Assembly: GCF_963526985.1 (NCBI RefSeq)
Contig: NZ_CAURPW010000008.1
Span: 1 to 64,000, forward strand
DNA length: 64,000 nucleotides
Reading direction: 5' to 3'
Origin: an uncultured Campylobacter sp.
GTDB taxonomy: Bacteria > Campylobacterota > Campylobacteria > Campylobacterales > Campylobacteraceae
Shown here: in pieces, positions 53,567-62,991 of the stretch
How positions within the stretch are numbered: the stretch's first letter is position 1
Layout of the letters: every line of letters starts with the position of its first letter
Translations under genes and position numbers: made by a program
The notes under the pieces: generated by a model
The model's database searches: none
The model's input: the letters and a program-made list of their open reading frames with translations, nothing else
Told to the model about the DNA's origin: nothing

Positions 53567-54568
53567 ATGAGCAAAAAAGCGTTTGCATTTTTAACCCTGC
53601 TGCTGGCGCTTTGCGTCGCAGGCTCGATATTACTTGGCAAATACGGCTTTGGCGCGAGCGATTACATAAACTACGTCACCGCTCTTTTAAAAGGCGAAAA
53701 TTTAAAAGAGTATGAAGTCATGCACACGCTCTTACTCGAGATCCGCCTGCCGCGCATACTTGCCTGCGTGCTCATCGGCGCGAGCCTAGCTATCAGCGGC
53801 GCGGCGTATCAGGCGATGTTCGTAAACCCGCTCGTAAGTCCCTCGATCCTGGGCGTGCTAAGCGGCGCGGGATTTGGCGCAGCAGTCGGGATGTTTTTTA
53901 GGCTCAATGAATACCTTATCCAGCTTAGCACATTCGGCTTCGGTTTTCTTGCCGTGGCGGTGGCACTGGGCGTCTCGGCGCTGTATTCGCGTAGCGGCAG
54001 CGTCATCGTGCTAGTGCTGGGCGGCGTCATCAGCGGCTCGCTCTTTACCTCGCTGCTCTCGGTGCTAAAATACGCCGCAGATCCCAATGACGCGCTTCCT
54101 GCTATCACCTATTTTTTGATGGGCAGCCTCGGCTTTGCGTCCAAAAGCTTCATAGAGATTTCAATCCTGCCGATGTGCGCGGGCGTTTTGCTGCTAGCGC
54201 TTAGCGGCAAATACCTGAACGCGCTAAGCCTTGGCGAGGAGGAGGCAAAGAGCCTGGGCGTAAACGTGGCGCGAGTTAAAATTTTCATCATCCTAGTCGC
54301 GACCTTCGTTAGCGCGCTTAGCGTGACGATCGCGGGCATCATCGGCTGGATCGGGCTTATCGTGCCGCACATCGCGCGCTTTATCTTCGGCGCCGACAAC
54401 CGCGCGGTGCTAGCTAGCTCGGCGATGATCGGCGCGATATTTCTGCTCTTTTGCGACAGCTTCTCGCGGCTCATTTTTACCTTTGAGATCCCTATCGGCA
54501 TCGTCACCTCGCTATTTGGCATCCCGATGTTTATCATCGTGCTTCGCCGCGCCAAGAGGAGCTTTTGA
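53567..54568 (+). CDS. FecCD family ABC transporter permease
   Basis: A 333-residue inner-membrane permease with about ten helices. Family stretches are evident: EIRLPRILACVLIGASLAIS, NPLVSPSILGVLSGAGFGAA, AGIIGWIGLIVPHIARFIFG and PIGIVTSLFGIPMFIIVL. It forms a homodimeric channel with the ATPase encoded next; the stop codon overlaps the next ATG. Confidence 0.93.
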   Translation: MSKKAFAFLTLLLALCVAGSILLGKYGFGASDYINYVTALLKGENLKEYEVMHTLLLEIRLPRILACVLIGASLAISGAAYQAMFVNPLVSPSILGVLSGAGFGAAVGMFFRLNEYLIQLSTFGFGFLAVAVALGVSALYSRSGSVIVLVLGGVISGSLFTSLLSVLKYAADPNDALPAITYFLMGSLGFASKSFIEISILPMCAGVLLLALSGKYLNALSLGEEEAKSLGVNVARVKIFIILVATFVSALSVTIAGIIGWIGLIVPHIARFIFGADNRAVLASSAMIGAIFLLFCDSFSRLIFTFEIPIGIVTSLFGIPMFIIVLRRAKRSF

Positions 54569-55314
54569 TGCGAGAAAATTTGATAGAAGTGCGAAATTTG
54601 CGCTTTGCGTACCGCGATAAGCCCGTGCTAAATGGCATCAGCTTTGACGTCGCGACGGGCGATACACTAAGCATCCTAGGCGCCAACGGCAGCGGCAAAA
54701 GCACCCTGCTTCGCATAATGCTCGGGTTTTTAAAATTTGAGGGCGAGGTACTAATCGCGGGCAAAAGCGTGCGCGACTACGGTAAAAAGGAGCTCGCCTC
54801 ACTCGTCGCCTACGTGCCGCAGACGCACACGCCGTCCTATGACTACAGCGTCTTTGATGTCGCGCTGATGGGCGCGCTGTGTAGGACGCCGCTGTTTTCT
54901 AGCTTTAGCGCGGCGGATAAAAAGCTAGCCGAGCAGGCGCTGGAAAAGATGGGTATCGCTCATCTAAAAAACGCGCCCTACACAAGGGTTAGCGGCGGCG
55001 AGCGGCAGCTGGCGTACATCGCGCGCACGCTGGTTCAGGGCACTAAAGCGATCTTTATGGACGAGCCGACAAACGGGCTGGACTTCGGCAATCAGATCAA
55101 GCTGCTCGAGATGATAAAAGCGCTGGGAGATGAGGGCTATACCTTCGTGCAGACGACGCACTACCCGCGGCATGCGAAGTTCGTTTCAAATTTGACGCTA
55201 TTTATAAAAGACGGCGAAATTTTAGCCTTCGGGCGCAGCGAGCAGCTCATAAATGCCGAAAATATCGATAAAATTTACAGCATAAACTACGAAAGATACG
55301 AGGATAGATTATGA
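54568..55314 (+). CDS. ABC transporter ATP-binding protein (FecE/BtuD type)
   Basis: A 248-residue ATPase: Walker A GANGSGKSTLL, signature VSGGERQLAYIARTL, Walker B AIFMDEPTNGLD and H-loop TTHYPRHA. Start at the ATG overlapping the permease stop; a TTG three bases earlier is less likely. It energises uptake by the permease. Its stop overlaps the methyltransferase start by four bases, showing one operon. Confidence 0.93.
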   Translation: MRENLIEVRNLRFAYRDKPVLNGISFDVATGDTLSILGANGSGKSTLLRIMLGFLKFEGEVLIAGKSVRDYGKKELASLVAYVPQTHTPSYDYSVFDVALMGALCRTPLFSSFSAADKKLAEQALEKMGIAHLKNAPYTRVSGGERQLAYIARTLVQGTKAIFMDEPTNGLDFGNQIKLLEMIKALGDEGYTFVQTTHYPRHAKFVSNLTLFIKDGEILAFGRSEQLINAENIDKIYSINYERYEDRL

Positions 55315-56114
55315 TTTTACCTTCAAACTACGACGAGATCGACTTTGACGCACTTTATAAGGCGCAAAAGGCAAGAAGTTCATTCGGCAAAAAATTTGCA
55401 GAGGACTGGGACAAAAAGGCTCCGAGCTTCAACGAGGGCGTGATGAAAAGCGCCTACGCGCGAGAATTTATAGATAAGATCGATTTTACGGACGTTTCTA
55501 CGCTGCTTGATTTTGCGTGCGGAGCGGGCGCGCTAAGCGTGCTGGCGGCGAAAAAAGCGGATCAAATTTACGGCTACGACTTTTCGCCTAAGATGCTAGA
55601 GTTTGCCCGAGAGAACGCTCAAATTTACGGCGCTAAAAACGTTAAATTCGCGCAAAAAGCCTTTGAGGACGACTGGTCGGACGTGCCCGCGTGCGACGCG
55701 GTTTTGGCCTCGCGCTGCCTTGAGGTGGACGATCTAAAAGCTGCGCTTAATAAGCTTCTTTCAAAGACTAAAAAATCGCTTTACATCACGTTTAAGGTCG
55801 GCGGCAGCTTCGTGGATGATGAGATTTTGGATGCGATAGGGCGTAAGGTGGAGCAAAAGCCCGACTTCGTCTATCTTTTAAACATCTTGTTTCAAATGGG
55901 TTATTTGCCTAGCCTTGACTATATAAAAGCTCGGTGTCATGCAGGTCCTACTACGAGTGCCGAGGAGCTCATACAAAAGACGCGCTGGGGGCTTGGCGGC
56001 GAGCTAAGCGAAACGGAGGAGGCGCGGCTAGCGGAGTATTTTAACAGCGGCAAATACAAACCGAAGCAAGGATTTATGCACTGGGCGTTCGTGCGAGTAG
56101 ATAAAAACGGTTAA
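55311..56114 (+). CDS. SAM-dependent methyltransferase linked to the uptake operon
   Basis: A 267-residue class I methyltransferase (motif I LLDFACGAGALSVLAAKKAD, then YGYDFSPKMLEFAREN). It overlaps the ABC ATPase gene (ATGA) and is the last gene of the uptake operon. Tight coupling of a methyltransferase to a TonB/ABC system suggests it modifies the imported ligand, or makes or destroys a metallophore, in the cytosol. It resembles the methyltransferase at 41110-41829 at its N-terminus. Substrate unknown. Confidence 0.85.
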   Translation: MILPSNYDEIDFDALYKAQKARSSFGKKFAEDWDKKAPSFNEGVMKSAYAREFIDKIDFTDVSTLLDFACGAGALSVLAAKKADQIYGYDFSPKMLEFARENAQIYGAKNVKFAQKAFEDDWSDVPACDAVLASRCLEVDDLKAALNKLLSKTKKSLYITFKVGGSFVDDEILDAIGRKVEQKPDFVYLLNILFQMGYLPSLDYIKARCHAGPTTSAEELIQKTRWGLGGELSETEEARLAEYFNSGKYKPKQGFMHWAFVRVDKNG

Positions 56115-56225
56115 ATTTGGTTTTTAATTAAGTGAAATAGATTTGGATCAAATTTAAACCAGCAAAGTCGCTCCGCCTTGCTAGTTAAGTTAGTAAATTT
56201 GATTTGAGTTATTGGGTTTAGTTTA

Positions 56226-56249
56226 GCGAGCATTAATTAAAACGCTCGC
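56226..56249. terminator. Hairpin between convergent genes
   Basis: Six-base stem GCGAGC / GCTCGC with a 12-base AT loop, between the uptake operon and the Mop gene. Weak stem; may act on either strand. Confidence 0.45.
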
Positions 56250-56260
56250 CATTTAAAGAA

Positions 56261-56680
56261 TTAAGCACCGATGATGATGTGGCTAGCTTTAATGATAGCC
56301 GTTACTTCATCGCCCGCTTTTAGAGATAGGTTTTTAGCAGATTCGTTAGTGATGATGGCGCTTAGTTTATCTCCGCCTGTTATCTGGATATCTACTTCGG
56401 CATTTACCGCTCCCTCTGTTACTTTTACCACCTTACCTTTTAGTTGGTTGGTAGCGCTTAGCTTTAGACCGTTATCGCCTTTAGCTACTATGATAGAAGA
56501 AGCCTTAAATAGATAAACTACTTTCTTGCCGGCCGCTAGTCCTAGCTCTTTTTGGCTATCTACGGTTACGGTTGCTTTTACGGTCTCTCCGCCTTGCAAT
56601 TTTGCTACGATTAGAGAGTTTACCGCTCCCTCTCTTACCTCTGTTATTTGTGCAGCTAGTTGATTTCTTGCGCTAAACAT
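56261..56680 (-). CDS. Di-Mop (TOBE) molybdate-binding protein
   Basis: A 139-residue cytosolic protein made of two tandem Mop/TOBE domains: residues 1-68 (SARNQLAAQITEVREGAVNS, then FKASSIIVAKG) and 72-139 (SATNQLKGKVVKVTEGAVNA, then IKASHIIIGA). Such molbindins store or buffer molybdate or tungstate. AAAGGACAA site before the ATG. It stands alone; no mod transporter is adjacent. Codon use is strongly biased, suggesting high expression. Confidence 0.92.
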   Translation of the reverse strand: MFSARNQLAAQITEVREGAVNSLIVAKLQGGETVKATVTVDSQKELGLAAGKKVVYLFKASSIIVAKGDNGLKLSATNQLKGKVVKVTEGAVNAEVDIQITGGDKLSAIITNESAKNLSLKAGDEVTAIIKASHIIIGA

Positions 56681-56994
56681 GATTTGTCCTTTGTGAATAA
56701 ATTTGATTTCGTATTAAAATCTGAGCGAATATTAACAACTTAAACTTTTATAAAACTTAAAAAACAAATATGCAAAAATCTAACTTTATCACTAAAAACG
56801 CATACATTAACGATTATCGGAATTTTAGGTATTTTGATAAATGAAGTAGAAAAATTTAATTTCGTAAATTGAAAATATGAGCAAACGTTTTTTTGGGTTA
56901 AATTTGAAAAATGACGATGTAAAAAGCTTAAATTTGACGAAAATTGAAAGATTATCGGACGAAATTAGATCTTTCGTCCGATAGATTTAAGAGG
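56681..56994. other. AT-rich spacer upstream of the Mop gene
   Basis: About 310 bases. Promoter for the Mop gene is expected near 56700-56760. The distal end holds the terminator of the TonB receptor gene. Nothing else seen. Confidence 0.4.
56954..56982 (-). terminator. Terminator hairpin after the frameshifted TonB receptor
   Basis: Perfect 11-base stem ATCGGACGAAA / TTTCGTCCGAT with a seven-base loop, 12 bases past the receptor stop. On the minus strand a short AT-rich stretch follows. Confidence 0.75.
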
Positions 56995-59173
56995 CTAGAA
57001 TTTAACCTCGAACGATGCCATGAAGTTTCTGCTATCGCCTAGATATAGATCGGTCGTACCGGTTCCGGCTCCATCGCTCTCGCCGGGGCGTACGCTTACG
57101 TAGTATTTTTTATCAAAGATATTATTGACGTTAAATCTTAGCGTCGTTTGCTTGCCTAGCCATGATTTAGTCGCGTATCTAACGCCAAGATCGGCCGTAA
57201 AATAGCCGTCCACGCTCTGGGTATTTCTATCATCGACGTAACGTTTGCCGGTGTAGTGTAAATTCGTCATGAAATTTAGCTTATCGGTATTCGGTACGGC
57301 GAAATCAAACACGACGTTTGACTGAAATTTAGGTGCGCCCACTACGTATTTTTTATTCATCGCACCCAGATAGGTGTCTTTTAGCTTCGCGTCAAGTAGC
57401 ATAAAGCCGCCGTAAACGCTCACGTATTCGCCTAGCTTTCCGCCTGCGGTCGCTTCTAGGCCGCGGTTGACTTGCTTGCCTTGCTTTGCAAAAACGCCGT
57501 TGCTGACTCTATAATAAAGCGGCCTTTCAATCTGAAAGAGCGCGCTAGATAGGTCTACGCCGCCAAGCGTCATTTTTGCGCCAAGTTCGTATTGTTTCGT
57601 TTTGACCGGTTTTACGTATACTAGCGTCCTGCCGGCATCGTAGTTAGGCGGTACTAGGCCGTCTACTTGGATACTGTTTGAGTAGGTGAAATAAATGCTT
57701 GTGTTATCAAACGGTCTATACGTTAGTCCGGCTAGCCACGTTAGCTCCTTGTCGGTATTATCTCCGACTTGGATTCTAGGGTCGTTATTAGTCGGTTTGT
57801 TTGCGTAGCTTTTTTGGTTTACCCAGGTATACGTTAGCGCGCCTAGGAAGCTAAATTTATCGTTAAATTTGATATCGTCGGCTAAAGTCGCGTTGTAGGT
57901 TTTAAAATAAATCGCCTTTTTTAGGCCGCCTGATTTGTAAAAGTTATTCGGCATGTTAAATTTACTAAAATTGCCCCAGCGCTGATTTCTTAAATTCGAG
58001 TTACCGCCGACCGGATCATTCGTTTTTGACTCGTAGATATAGCCGTAGGTCGAGATACCGAGGTTATGCTCTATACTGCCCGTTTGGACGTTTCCCATCG
58101 CTTTGGCAAACCAGCTTTGCAAGATAAATCTAGGCGCTTTGCTTCCGTGATTTTGCACGGAGGTAGAAACCTCGCCGTTATTGCCAGTTAGCGTGTGTCC
58201 TTGCTCTACGGTGTAGCGATCTGAAATGTGGTAGTTGTAGCCCGCTTCGCCGTACCAGTTTTCGCTAAAATCGTATTTAAATTTGATGCTAGCGTTGTAG
58301 CTTTCTAAATCCATACTCGACCACTCTTGCCCGAGCCACTGCGTATCGTTTGAGATGGCGTTAGGTACTTTAAAATTAGCTACGCCGCCCGTTTGCGGAG
58401 ACATCAAGCGTCCGCCGTAGCCGTATCTGATGTAGTTGTAATAGGTAAAATTGGTCTCGATAGCAAGCCTGTCGGTCGGATAAAAATCAAGCGCTAAATT
58501 TGCCAGTTTGCTACGTTTGGTACTTTTTTTACGAAGCCTTCGCCGTCGTTAAAATAAAAAAACCGCGGTAGCCGACCTTTTCAAAGCGATCCAAAGTATC
58601 TAGCATTAGGCCAAAATTTGATTTCTCGCTCCAGTCCGTGCGCACGATAGTTTGGTTAGAAACAGGGCGCTTGCGCGTGTAGTTAAAGATACCGCTTGGA
58701 TGCTGCGAGCCGTAAAGCGAGCCCGAAAGACCGTTTTGCACCTCGAGTTTTTCAAATATCATCATCGGTACGGCAGCGGTCGCGGTAACCATAAAACCGT
58801 CCCAGTAGTTGTTTCCGATGACGCCGCCGTACATACCGCGAGTGCCGGGACGCGTGACGGAACCGGATCCCATATAGCTAACCGTGGCGCTTGGCACCGT
58901 CCTCCAAACGTTCTCAAGCCCGCTCGCGCCCAAATTTTGCGCTAGCTCGCCGGTTACGGTGTTGATTTGCAGCGGGATGTCCTTGATCTTTTTATCCATT
59001 AGCGGTCCAAAAAGCGCGTCTTTTTGTAAAAAACGCTCGGAAATGCCCGAGTCCGAAATGCTCTCGCCCGCCGAGTTCGTAACCTCGACCGCATCAAGTT
59101 TGACGCTGTCGGCGGCGTTTGCTGCGCCTGCGCATAGCGACAAAAACGCGCATACGATAAATGAAATTTTCAT
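56995..59173 (-). pseudogene. TonB-dependent siderophore receptor split by two homopolymer frameshifts
   Basis: Two open frames (59173-58529 and 58407-56995) are parts of one receptor. The first has signal peptide, TonB box (VKLDAVEVTN) and plug (GSVTRPGTRGMYGGVIGNNY, FEKLEVQNGLSGSLYGSQHP); the second is the barrel ending in NFMASFEVKF. Between them the sequence runs through three frames. Adding one base to the run at 58556-58562 and one to the run at 58524-58530 (both seven long) restores YRGFFYFNDGEGFVKKSTKR, then SKLANLALDFYPTDR and a 726-residue receptor. It resembles FhuA/FepA-type siderophore receptors. AAGGAG site before the ATG. Confidence 0.8.
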
Positions 59174-59717
59174 TGCCTTATCTCCTTAAAAATTTAAAAA
59201 CGGCGAATATTACAAAAAGCTTACTTAAGGTAATATTTAAATTTCATTTTAAGTTTTTAAAATATATTAAGTCTATTTCATTTTTATATCAATAAAATTA
59301 CAAGATAAATTTAAGGAGAAAAGCAAAATTAGAGCGTAAATTTAAGGGCGCGAGCTGCGCTAAGCAAAAGCGGCAAAGAGGCTAAAATGCTAGAAACGCA
59401 AATCTCTAAAATTTTAAAAAACGCCGACTTCACCGCTTGATTGGATTTACATTTGGTGGTTTTGGAGCAACGGCTTTTACGCGAGCTTATTGCTACGATA
59501 GCTTTTTGCTCGCATCCGCCGCTAAACCAGCGCTACCCGCAACGGCCGTCGTTTGCTTAGCAAGAAATTTGAGCATTTGCAAGTAAATTTAGACTAAATT
59601 CTGTGGCAAAATCGCTACCGCAAGGCAAATTTAGTATCCAAATTCGGCGCTAAATTTAGCTACATTTTAAAGCTAAAAATTGTATAATCTGCGAAAATTA
59701 TTAGCAAAGGAGCTAAA
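59174..59717. other. Divergent spacer, AT-rich near the receptor gene
   Basis: About 540 bases. The 150 bases next to the receptor start are very AT-rich and likely hold its promoter. Short frames near 59387-59570 start well but stop quickly; possibly a remnant, not assignable. Confidence 0.4.
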
Positions 59718-59936
59718 ATGGCGACAGATCGAGAGTTGGTTAACTTTTCCGAAGAACACGAGCTAAACACCGTACTAGCAAGACACGGCAAGGCTCAAAG
59801 TATAGCAAACCGAGAGGTTTTATGCGAGCTTGGCAAAGAGTGCAAGGAAAAACTAGGCAAAAGAGTGCTAACGCAGGACGAATTTGACGAGTTTCTAAAA
59901 CCTGTTTTAAACCGTTTAGAAAATAAAAGGGCTTAA
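59718..59936 (+). CDS. Small hypothetical protein, 72 residues
   Basis: A highly charged, helical soluble protein (ELVNFSEEHELNTVLARHGK; EVLCELGKECKEKLGKRVLT) with one pair of cysteines. Strong AAAGGAG site before the ATG and a terminator right after the stop show a real one-gene unit. I do not recognise the family. Confidence 0.7.
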   Translation: MATDRELVNFSEEHELNTVLARHGKAQSIANREVLCELGKECKEKLGKRVLTQDEFDEFLKPVLNRLENKRA

Positions 59937-59958
59937 TTTCGGGAAGATTCCCGAAATT
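59935..59958 (+). terminator. Terminator overlapping the stop of the 72-residue gene
   Basis: Stem AATTTCGGG / CCCGAAATT with loop AAGATT; the outer A/T pairs give U-rich tails on both strands. Confidence 0.75.
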
Positions 59959-60110
59959 TAATACTCGCGGCTAGATTCTTGTCTCTAAAACAATTTACCC
60001 TTTATAAATAGCTAACTTTTTGCGGCTGGTTTTTCGGACGGCAAACAAACCGCCCGAATTTAGCGCAAATTTGAGCCCCAAGCCGCGTCAAATTTCCCGT
60101 GTAAAGCAGA

Positions 60111-61103
60111 TCAGATAGGCAAAACGCGTATATTTGGACTAAGGTTTTCTTGCAATACGTTTTCGATCGCGTATAGCGTGCCCGTCGCGCCGCTCGCGCA
60201 GCCACTGCAAGCACCCATATAGCGGATATAGACGTCAAATTTGCCCTCGGCGTCCTTTTGCAGATCGAGGATTTCCATATTACCGCCGTCCATCATCAGC
60301 ATCGGGCGGATATCCCTATCTATGACGCTTTCGATGGCTTTTAGCTGGCCCACGACGGTCATATTTTCAAAGCTCACGTCGTCAAATTTACCCGCAGCCT
60401 GCGCGTCGATGAGGGCTTGCTTTTTCTCTCGCTCCATCTCGGCTCTAGTGTCTGCGAGGATATCGACGAGATAGTACTCGCGCTTTTCGTGTCCGCCAGG
60501 GCGCACGCAGGACTTGCAAAAGGCGCCTGCTTTGGTGTATTGCGTGATCTCCTCGACCGTGTGTAGGTCGTTTAGGCGGATGACCTCTTTGATCGTGCCT
60601 AGGCTAACGCGCGCGCACTCGCACACGATGATCTCGTCCTCGAAATGCTCAGGATCCACGCCCTTGTACTGCGCTGCGGCGGCCTTGATGACGTCGTAGG
60701 CCATGACCGAGCAGTGCATCTTTTGCGGTGGGACGGCAGGGACGTCGGGCGTGTCGCGCATGGCTTTTTCCACGTCGATGTTGGTGATTTTGACCGCTTC
60801 GTCCACGGTCTTGCCGACGCAAAGCTCAGCCATAGTATCCGAGCTTGCCACCGCCGTACCGCAGCCAAAGCTTTTAAATTTAGCGTCCATGATGCGGTCG
60901 GTTTTCTCATCCACGAGCCAATACAGCCTCACCGCGTCGCCGCAGCTTTCGGCGCCAAAATCCGCTACAATGAGCTTACCGCCTCTTGCTTTTGCCTCGT
61001 CCTGCGTTATCTCGCCCATAAATTTGGGATTGTTCATGCGGTCTTGGACGTTTTGTGAGTATTCGTCCCAGATGGAGCCGCCGATTAGATTATTTTTTGC
61101 CAT
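60111..61103 (-). CDS. nifU: NifU Fe-S cluster scaffold
   Basis: A 330-residue three-part NifU. N-terminal IscU-like domain with cluster cysteines in GAESCGDAV, SFGCGTAVASSD and PQKMHCSVMA; central BFD-type [2Fe-2S] domain (VCECARVSLGTIKEVI ... FCKSCVRPGGHEK); C-terminal NifU thiol domain with YMGACSGCASGATGTL. It assembles Fe-S clusters from sulfur supplied by the cysteine desulfurase encoded upstream. AAAGGAAA site. It is separated from nifS by 336 bases that hold the structured element. In Campylobacter this is the housekeeping system, not tied to nitrogen fixation. Confidence 0.95.
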   Translation of the reverse strand: MAKNNLIGGSIWDEYSQNVQDRMNNPKFMGEITQDEAKARGGKLIVADFGAESCGDAVRLYWLVDEKTDRIMDAKFKSFGCGTAVASSDTMAELCVGKTVDEAVKITNIDVEKAMRDTPDVPAVPPQKMHCSVMAYDVIKAAAAQYKGVDPEHFEDEIIVCECARVSLGTIKEVIRLNDLHTVEEITQYTKAGAFCKSCVRPGGHEKREYYLVDILADTRAEMEREKKQALIDAQAAGKFDDVSFENMTVVGQLKAIESVIDRDIRPMLMMDGGNMEILDLQKDAEGKFDVYIRYMGACSGCASGATGTLYAIENVLQENLSPNIRVLPI

Positions 61104-61313
61104 TTTATTTCCTTTTTAGAGGCGTTGTCTTTTTGCTTTATACTTCGTTAAAATCTCGCTCAGCTGCGGTTACGGACGACTAGTCCGCGCCCTTGCTTCG
61201 GTCGATTTTGCCTCGTCTAAACCAAAAATACTGCCGCCTGCTTCCTTTTAAATTTAACTCAAATTTAGACTTTTAAAAACCCAAATTTGAACCAAATTTG
61301 TGAAATTTAAATT

Positions 61314-61440
61314 GTTAAGGCGAAGTAATTTGAGATGGATTTGAATGTTGTGCGGAAATTTTCGTCCCAAGGCTAGACAGATAGTCTGCCGCAGGGCGAA
61401 AATTTCAAACTCATTCAAAGGCGCTCAAAAGACGAGCCGC
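61314..61440 (-). ncRNA. Dispersed structured element, copy 2 (between nifS and nifU)
   Basis: Second copy of the element at 36651-36775. Helices (plus-strand positions): TTTGAG 61329-61334 with 61424-61429; TTTGAATG 61340-61347 with 61412-61419; GAAATTTTCG 61355-61364 with 61397-61406; AGAC 61375-61378 with GTCT 61384-61387, extended by GGC/GCC. The first two helices are identical to copy 1; the inner two differ in sequence but stay paired. Its first base overlaps the stop codon of nifS on the minus strand, and nifU starts 210 bases later. In the spacer beyond it (61104-61313) I see no gene. Confidence 0.65.
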
Positions 61441-62618
61441 TACTTGCCGTTAGGATTGTAGGCGTACGTGCTTGAAATACCCCTTAACCTCACCACCGCC
61501 TTTTTGATACGCTCTATCGCGTAGTCGATCTCTTCTTCGGTATTAAACCTCGACAGCGACAGTCTTAGCGCCGTGTGCGCCAGATCGCTGCTAGCTCCGA
61601 TGGCTTCCATTATCGGGTTGCTCTCTAGCGTCTCGGACGCGCACGCCGAGCCCGTAGATGCCGCGATACCGGCCTGATTTAGATCCCACAGCATCGCCTC
61701 GCCCTCGACGCCTTTTATGGCCGCTAGGATGGTGTTTGGTAGCCTATGGGCGCGATCTCCCACGACCGAGACGTCGGGCAGCTGTAGCAGTGCGTCCTCG
61801 AGCTTGTCGCGCAGGCGTCTAACGTGCAGATTTTCAAACTCGATTAGCTTGTTGCTGTTTTCCAGCGCTTGCGCCATTCCGACGATGCCCGCGACGTCAA
61901 GCGTCCCGCTACGTCTGCCGCCCATGTGTTCGCCGCCGTGAAGCAGGCTCGTTAGCTTTTGCGAGTCTTTGATATATAGGCCGCCTACGCCTTTTGGTCC
62001 GTGAAATTTATGCGCCGAAAAGCTCATAAAATCCACGCCCATCTCGCGCACGTTTATCTTGATCTTACCGACGGTTTGCGTCGCGTCGGTGTGAAATAGC
62101 GCGCCGTACTCGTGAGCGATCTGTGCGCACTCTTTGATCGGGAAAATCGTGCCCGTTTCGTTATTTGCCCACATGATGCTAACGAGCGCGGTTTTGTCGT
62201 CGATGAGCTTTCTTAGATCGTTTGGATCGAGCAGACCGTTTTCGTTTACGGGTACGTAGCTCACGCGCACGCCGTATTTCTTGAGCGACTCAAACGTCGC
62301 CGCGATCGCCGGATGCTCGACGGCGCTGATTACGACGTGATCCTTTTCTTTATCTAATATATGATCGAAAAACACGCCCTTAGCCACCCAGTTGTTGCTC
62401 TCGGTGGCGCAGCTTGTTACCACGATATCGTCGCTATCGCTCGCGTTTATGCCCGCATAGAGCTGATCCATCGCGCGGCGAAGCGCGGGGTGCGTCTCTG
62501 AGCCGAATTTATGCAGCGAGTTTGGATTGCCGTATTTCTCGCAAAAAAACGGCTTCATAAGCTCGAAAGCTTCAGGATCGACCATCGTCGTGGCATTATT
62601 GTCTAGATATACTCTCAC
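61440..62618 (-). CDS. nifS: Cysteine desulfurase NifS/IscS
   Basis: A 392-residue PLP enzyme that takes sulfur from cysteine for Fe-S clusters. The N-terminus (VYLDNNATTMVDPEAFE), Schiff-base lysine (SFSAHKFHGPKGVGGLY) and catalytic cysteine loop (GSACASETLESNPIM) are intact. GTG start with AAAGGTCAAGC. First gene of the nifS-nifU unit. A palindromic box lies 20-34 bases upstream of the start. The length fits the NifS-like group found in Epsilonproteobacteria. Confidence 0.95.
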   Translation of the reverse strand: MRVYLDNNATTMVDPEAFELMKPFFCEKYGNPNSLHKFGSETHPALRRAMDQLYAGINASDSDDIVVTSCATESNNWVAKGVFFDHILDKEKDHVVISAVEHPAIAATFESLKKYGVRVSYVPVNENGLLDPNDLRKLIDDKTALVSIMWANNETGTIFPIKECAQIAHEYGALFHTDATQTVGKIKINVREMGVDFMSFSAHKFHGPKGVGGLYIKDSQKLTSLLHGGEHMGGRRSGTLDVAGIVGMAQALENSNKLIEFENLHVRRLRDKLEDALLQLPDVSVVGDRAHRLPNTILAAIKGVEGEAMLWDLNQAGIAASTGSACASETLESNPIMEAIGASSDLAHTALRLSLSRFNTEEEIDYAIERIKKAVVRLRGISSTYAYNPNGK

Positions 62619-62637
62619 GCTTGACCTTTATCAATTA

Positions 62638-62652
62638 GGATATATTTTATCC
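62638..62652 (-). promoter_or_regulatory. Palindromic box at the nifS promoter
   Basis: GGATA-TATTT-TATCC (GGATAAAATATATCC on the nifS strand), 20-34 bases before the start codon, where a -10 region or operator would be. Similar boxes lie at 62813-62828 and upstream of norB. Confidence 0.45.
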
Positions 62653-62812
62653 CTTTTATTTTCGCGAGGATAATATAACAAATTTTATAAATTTTTGATT
62701 AAAATTTTAGCTTAATTTTTTCAAATTTAGCCGTTTTTTGATAGAGTTTATATATTGAAATTCCTTATCAAATGAGCAAAACGTCGGTCTTTCGGTCAAA
62801 TTTGATATAAAA

Positions 62813-62828
62813 AGATAAAATATATCCT
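62813..62828 (+). promoter_or_regulatory. Second copy of the nifS-type box, inverted
   Basis: AGATAAAATATATCCT repeats the nifS box in the opposite orientation 160 bases away: 15 bases are exact reverse complements. It lies about 165 bases before the start of the plus-strand gene at 62992. The two may bind one regulator or be divergent promoters. The rest of the 62619-62991 spacer is AT-rich with no gene. Confidence 0.4.
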
Positions 62829-62991
62829 AAACTTAGTTTGATTTCTTAAGGTTTTAGAAAATTTAAAAATTAGAAATTTTGCATTTTGGGTTAAATTTAT
62901 CAAAATAAGCCCGAATTTAGTACGGTGAAAAAAGGTGAGACCGGCGTTTAAGTTTAGAGTTTTTCAGGTAAAATGGGGTAGAAATACTAGC

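Noticed and set aside
60002..60238. 78-residue ORF downstream of nifU
   Set aside because: Overlaps the end of nifU out of frame and has no start signal.
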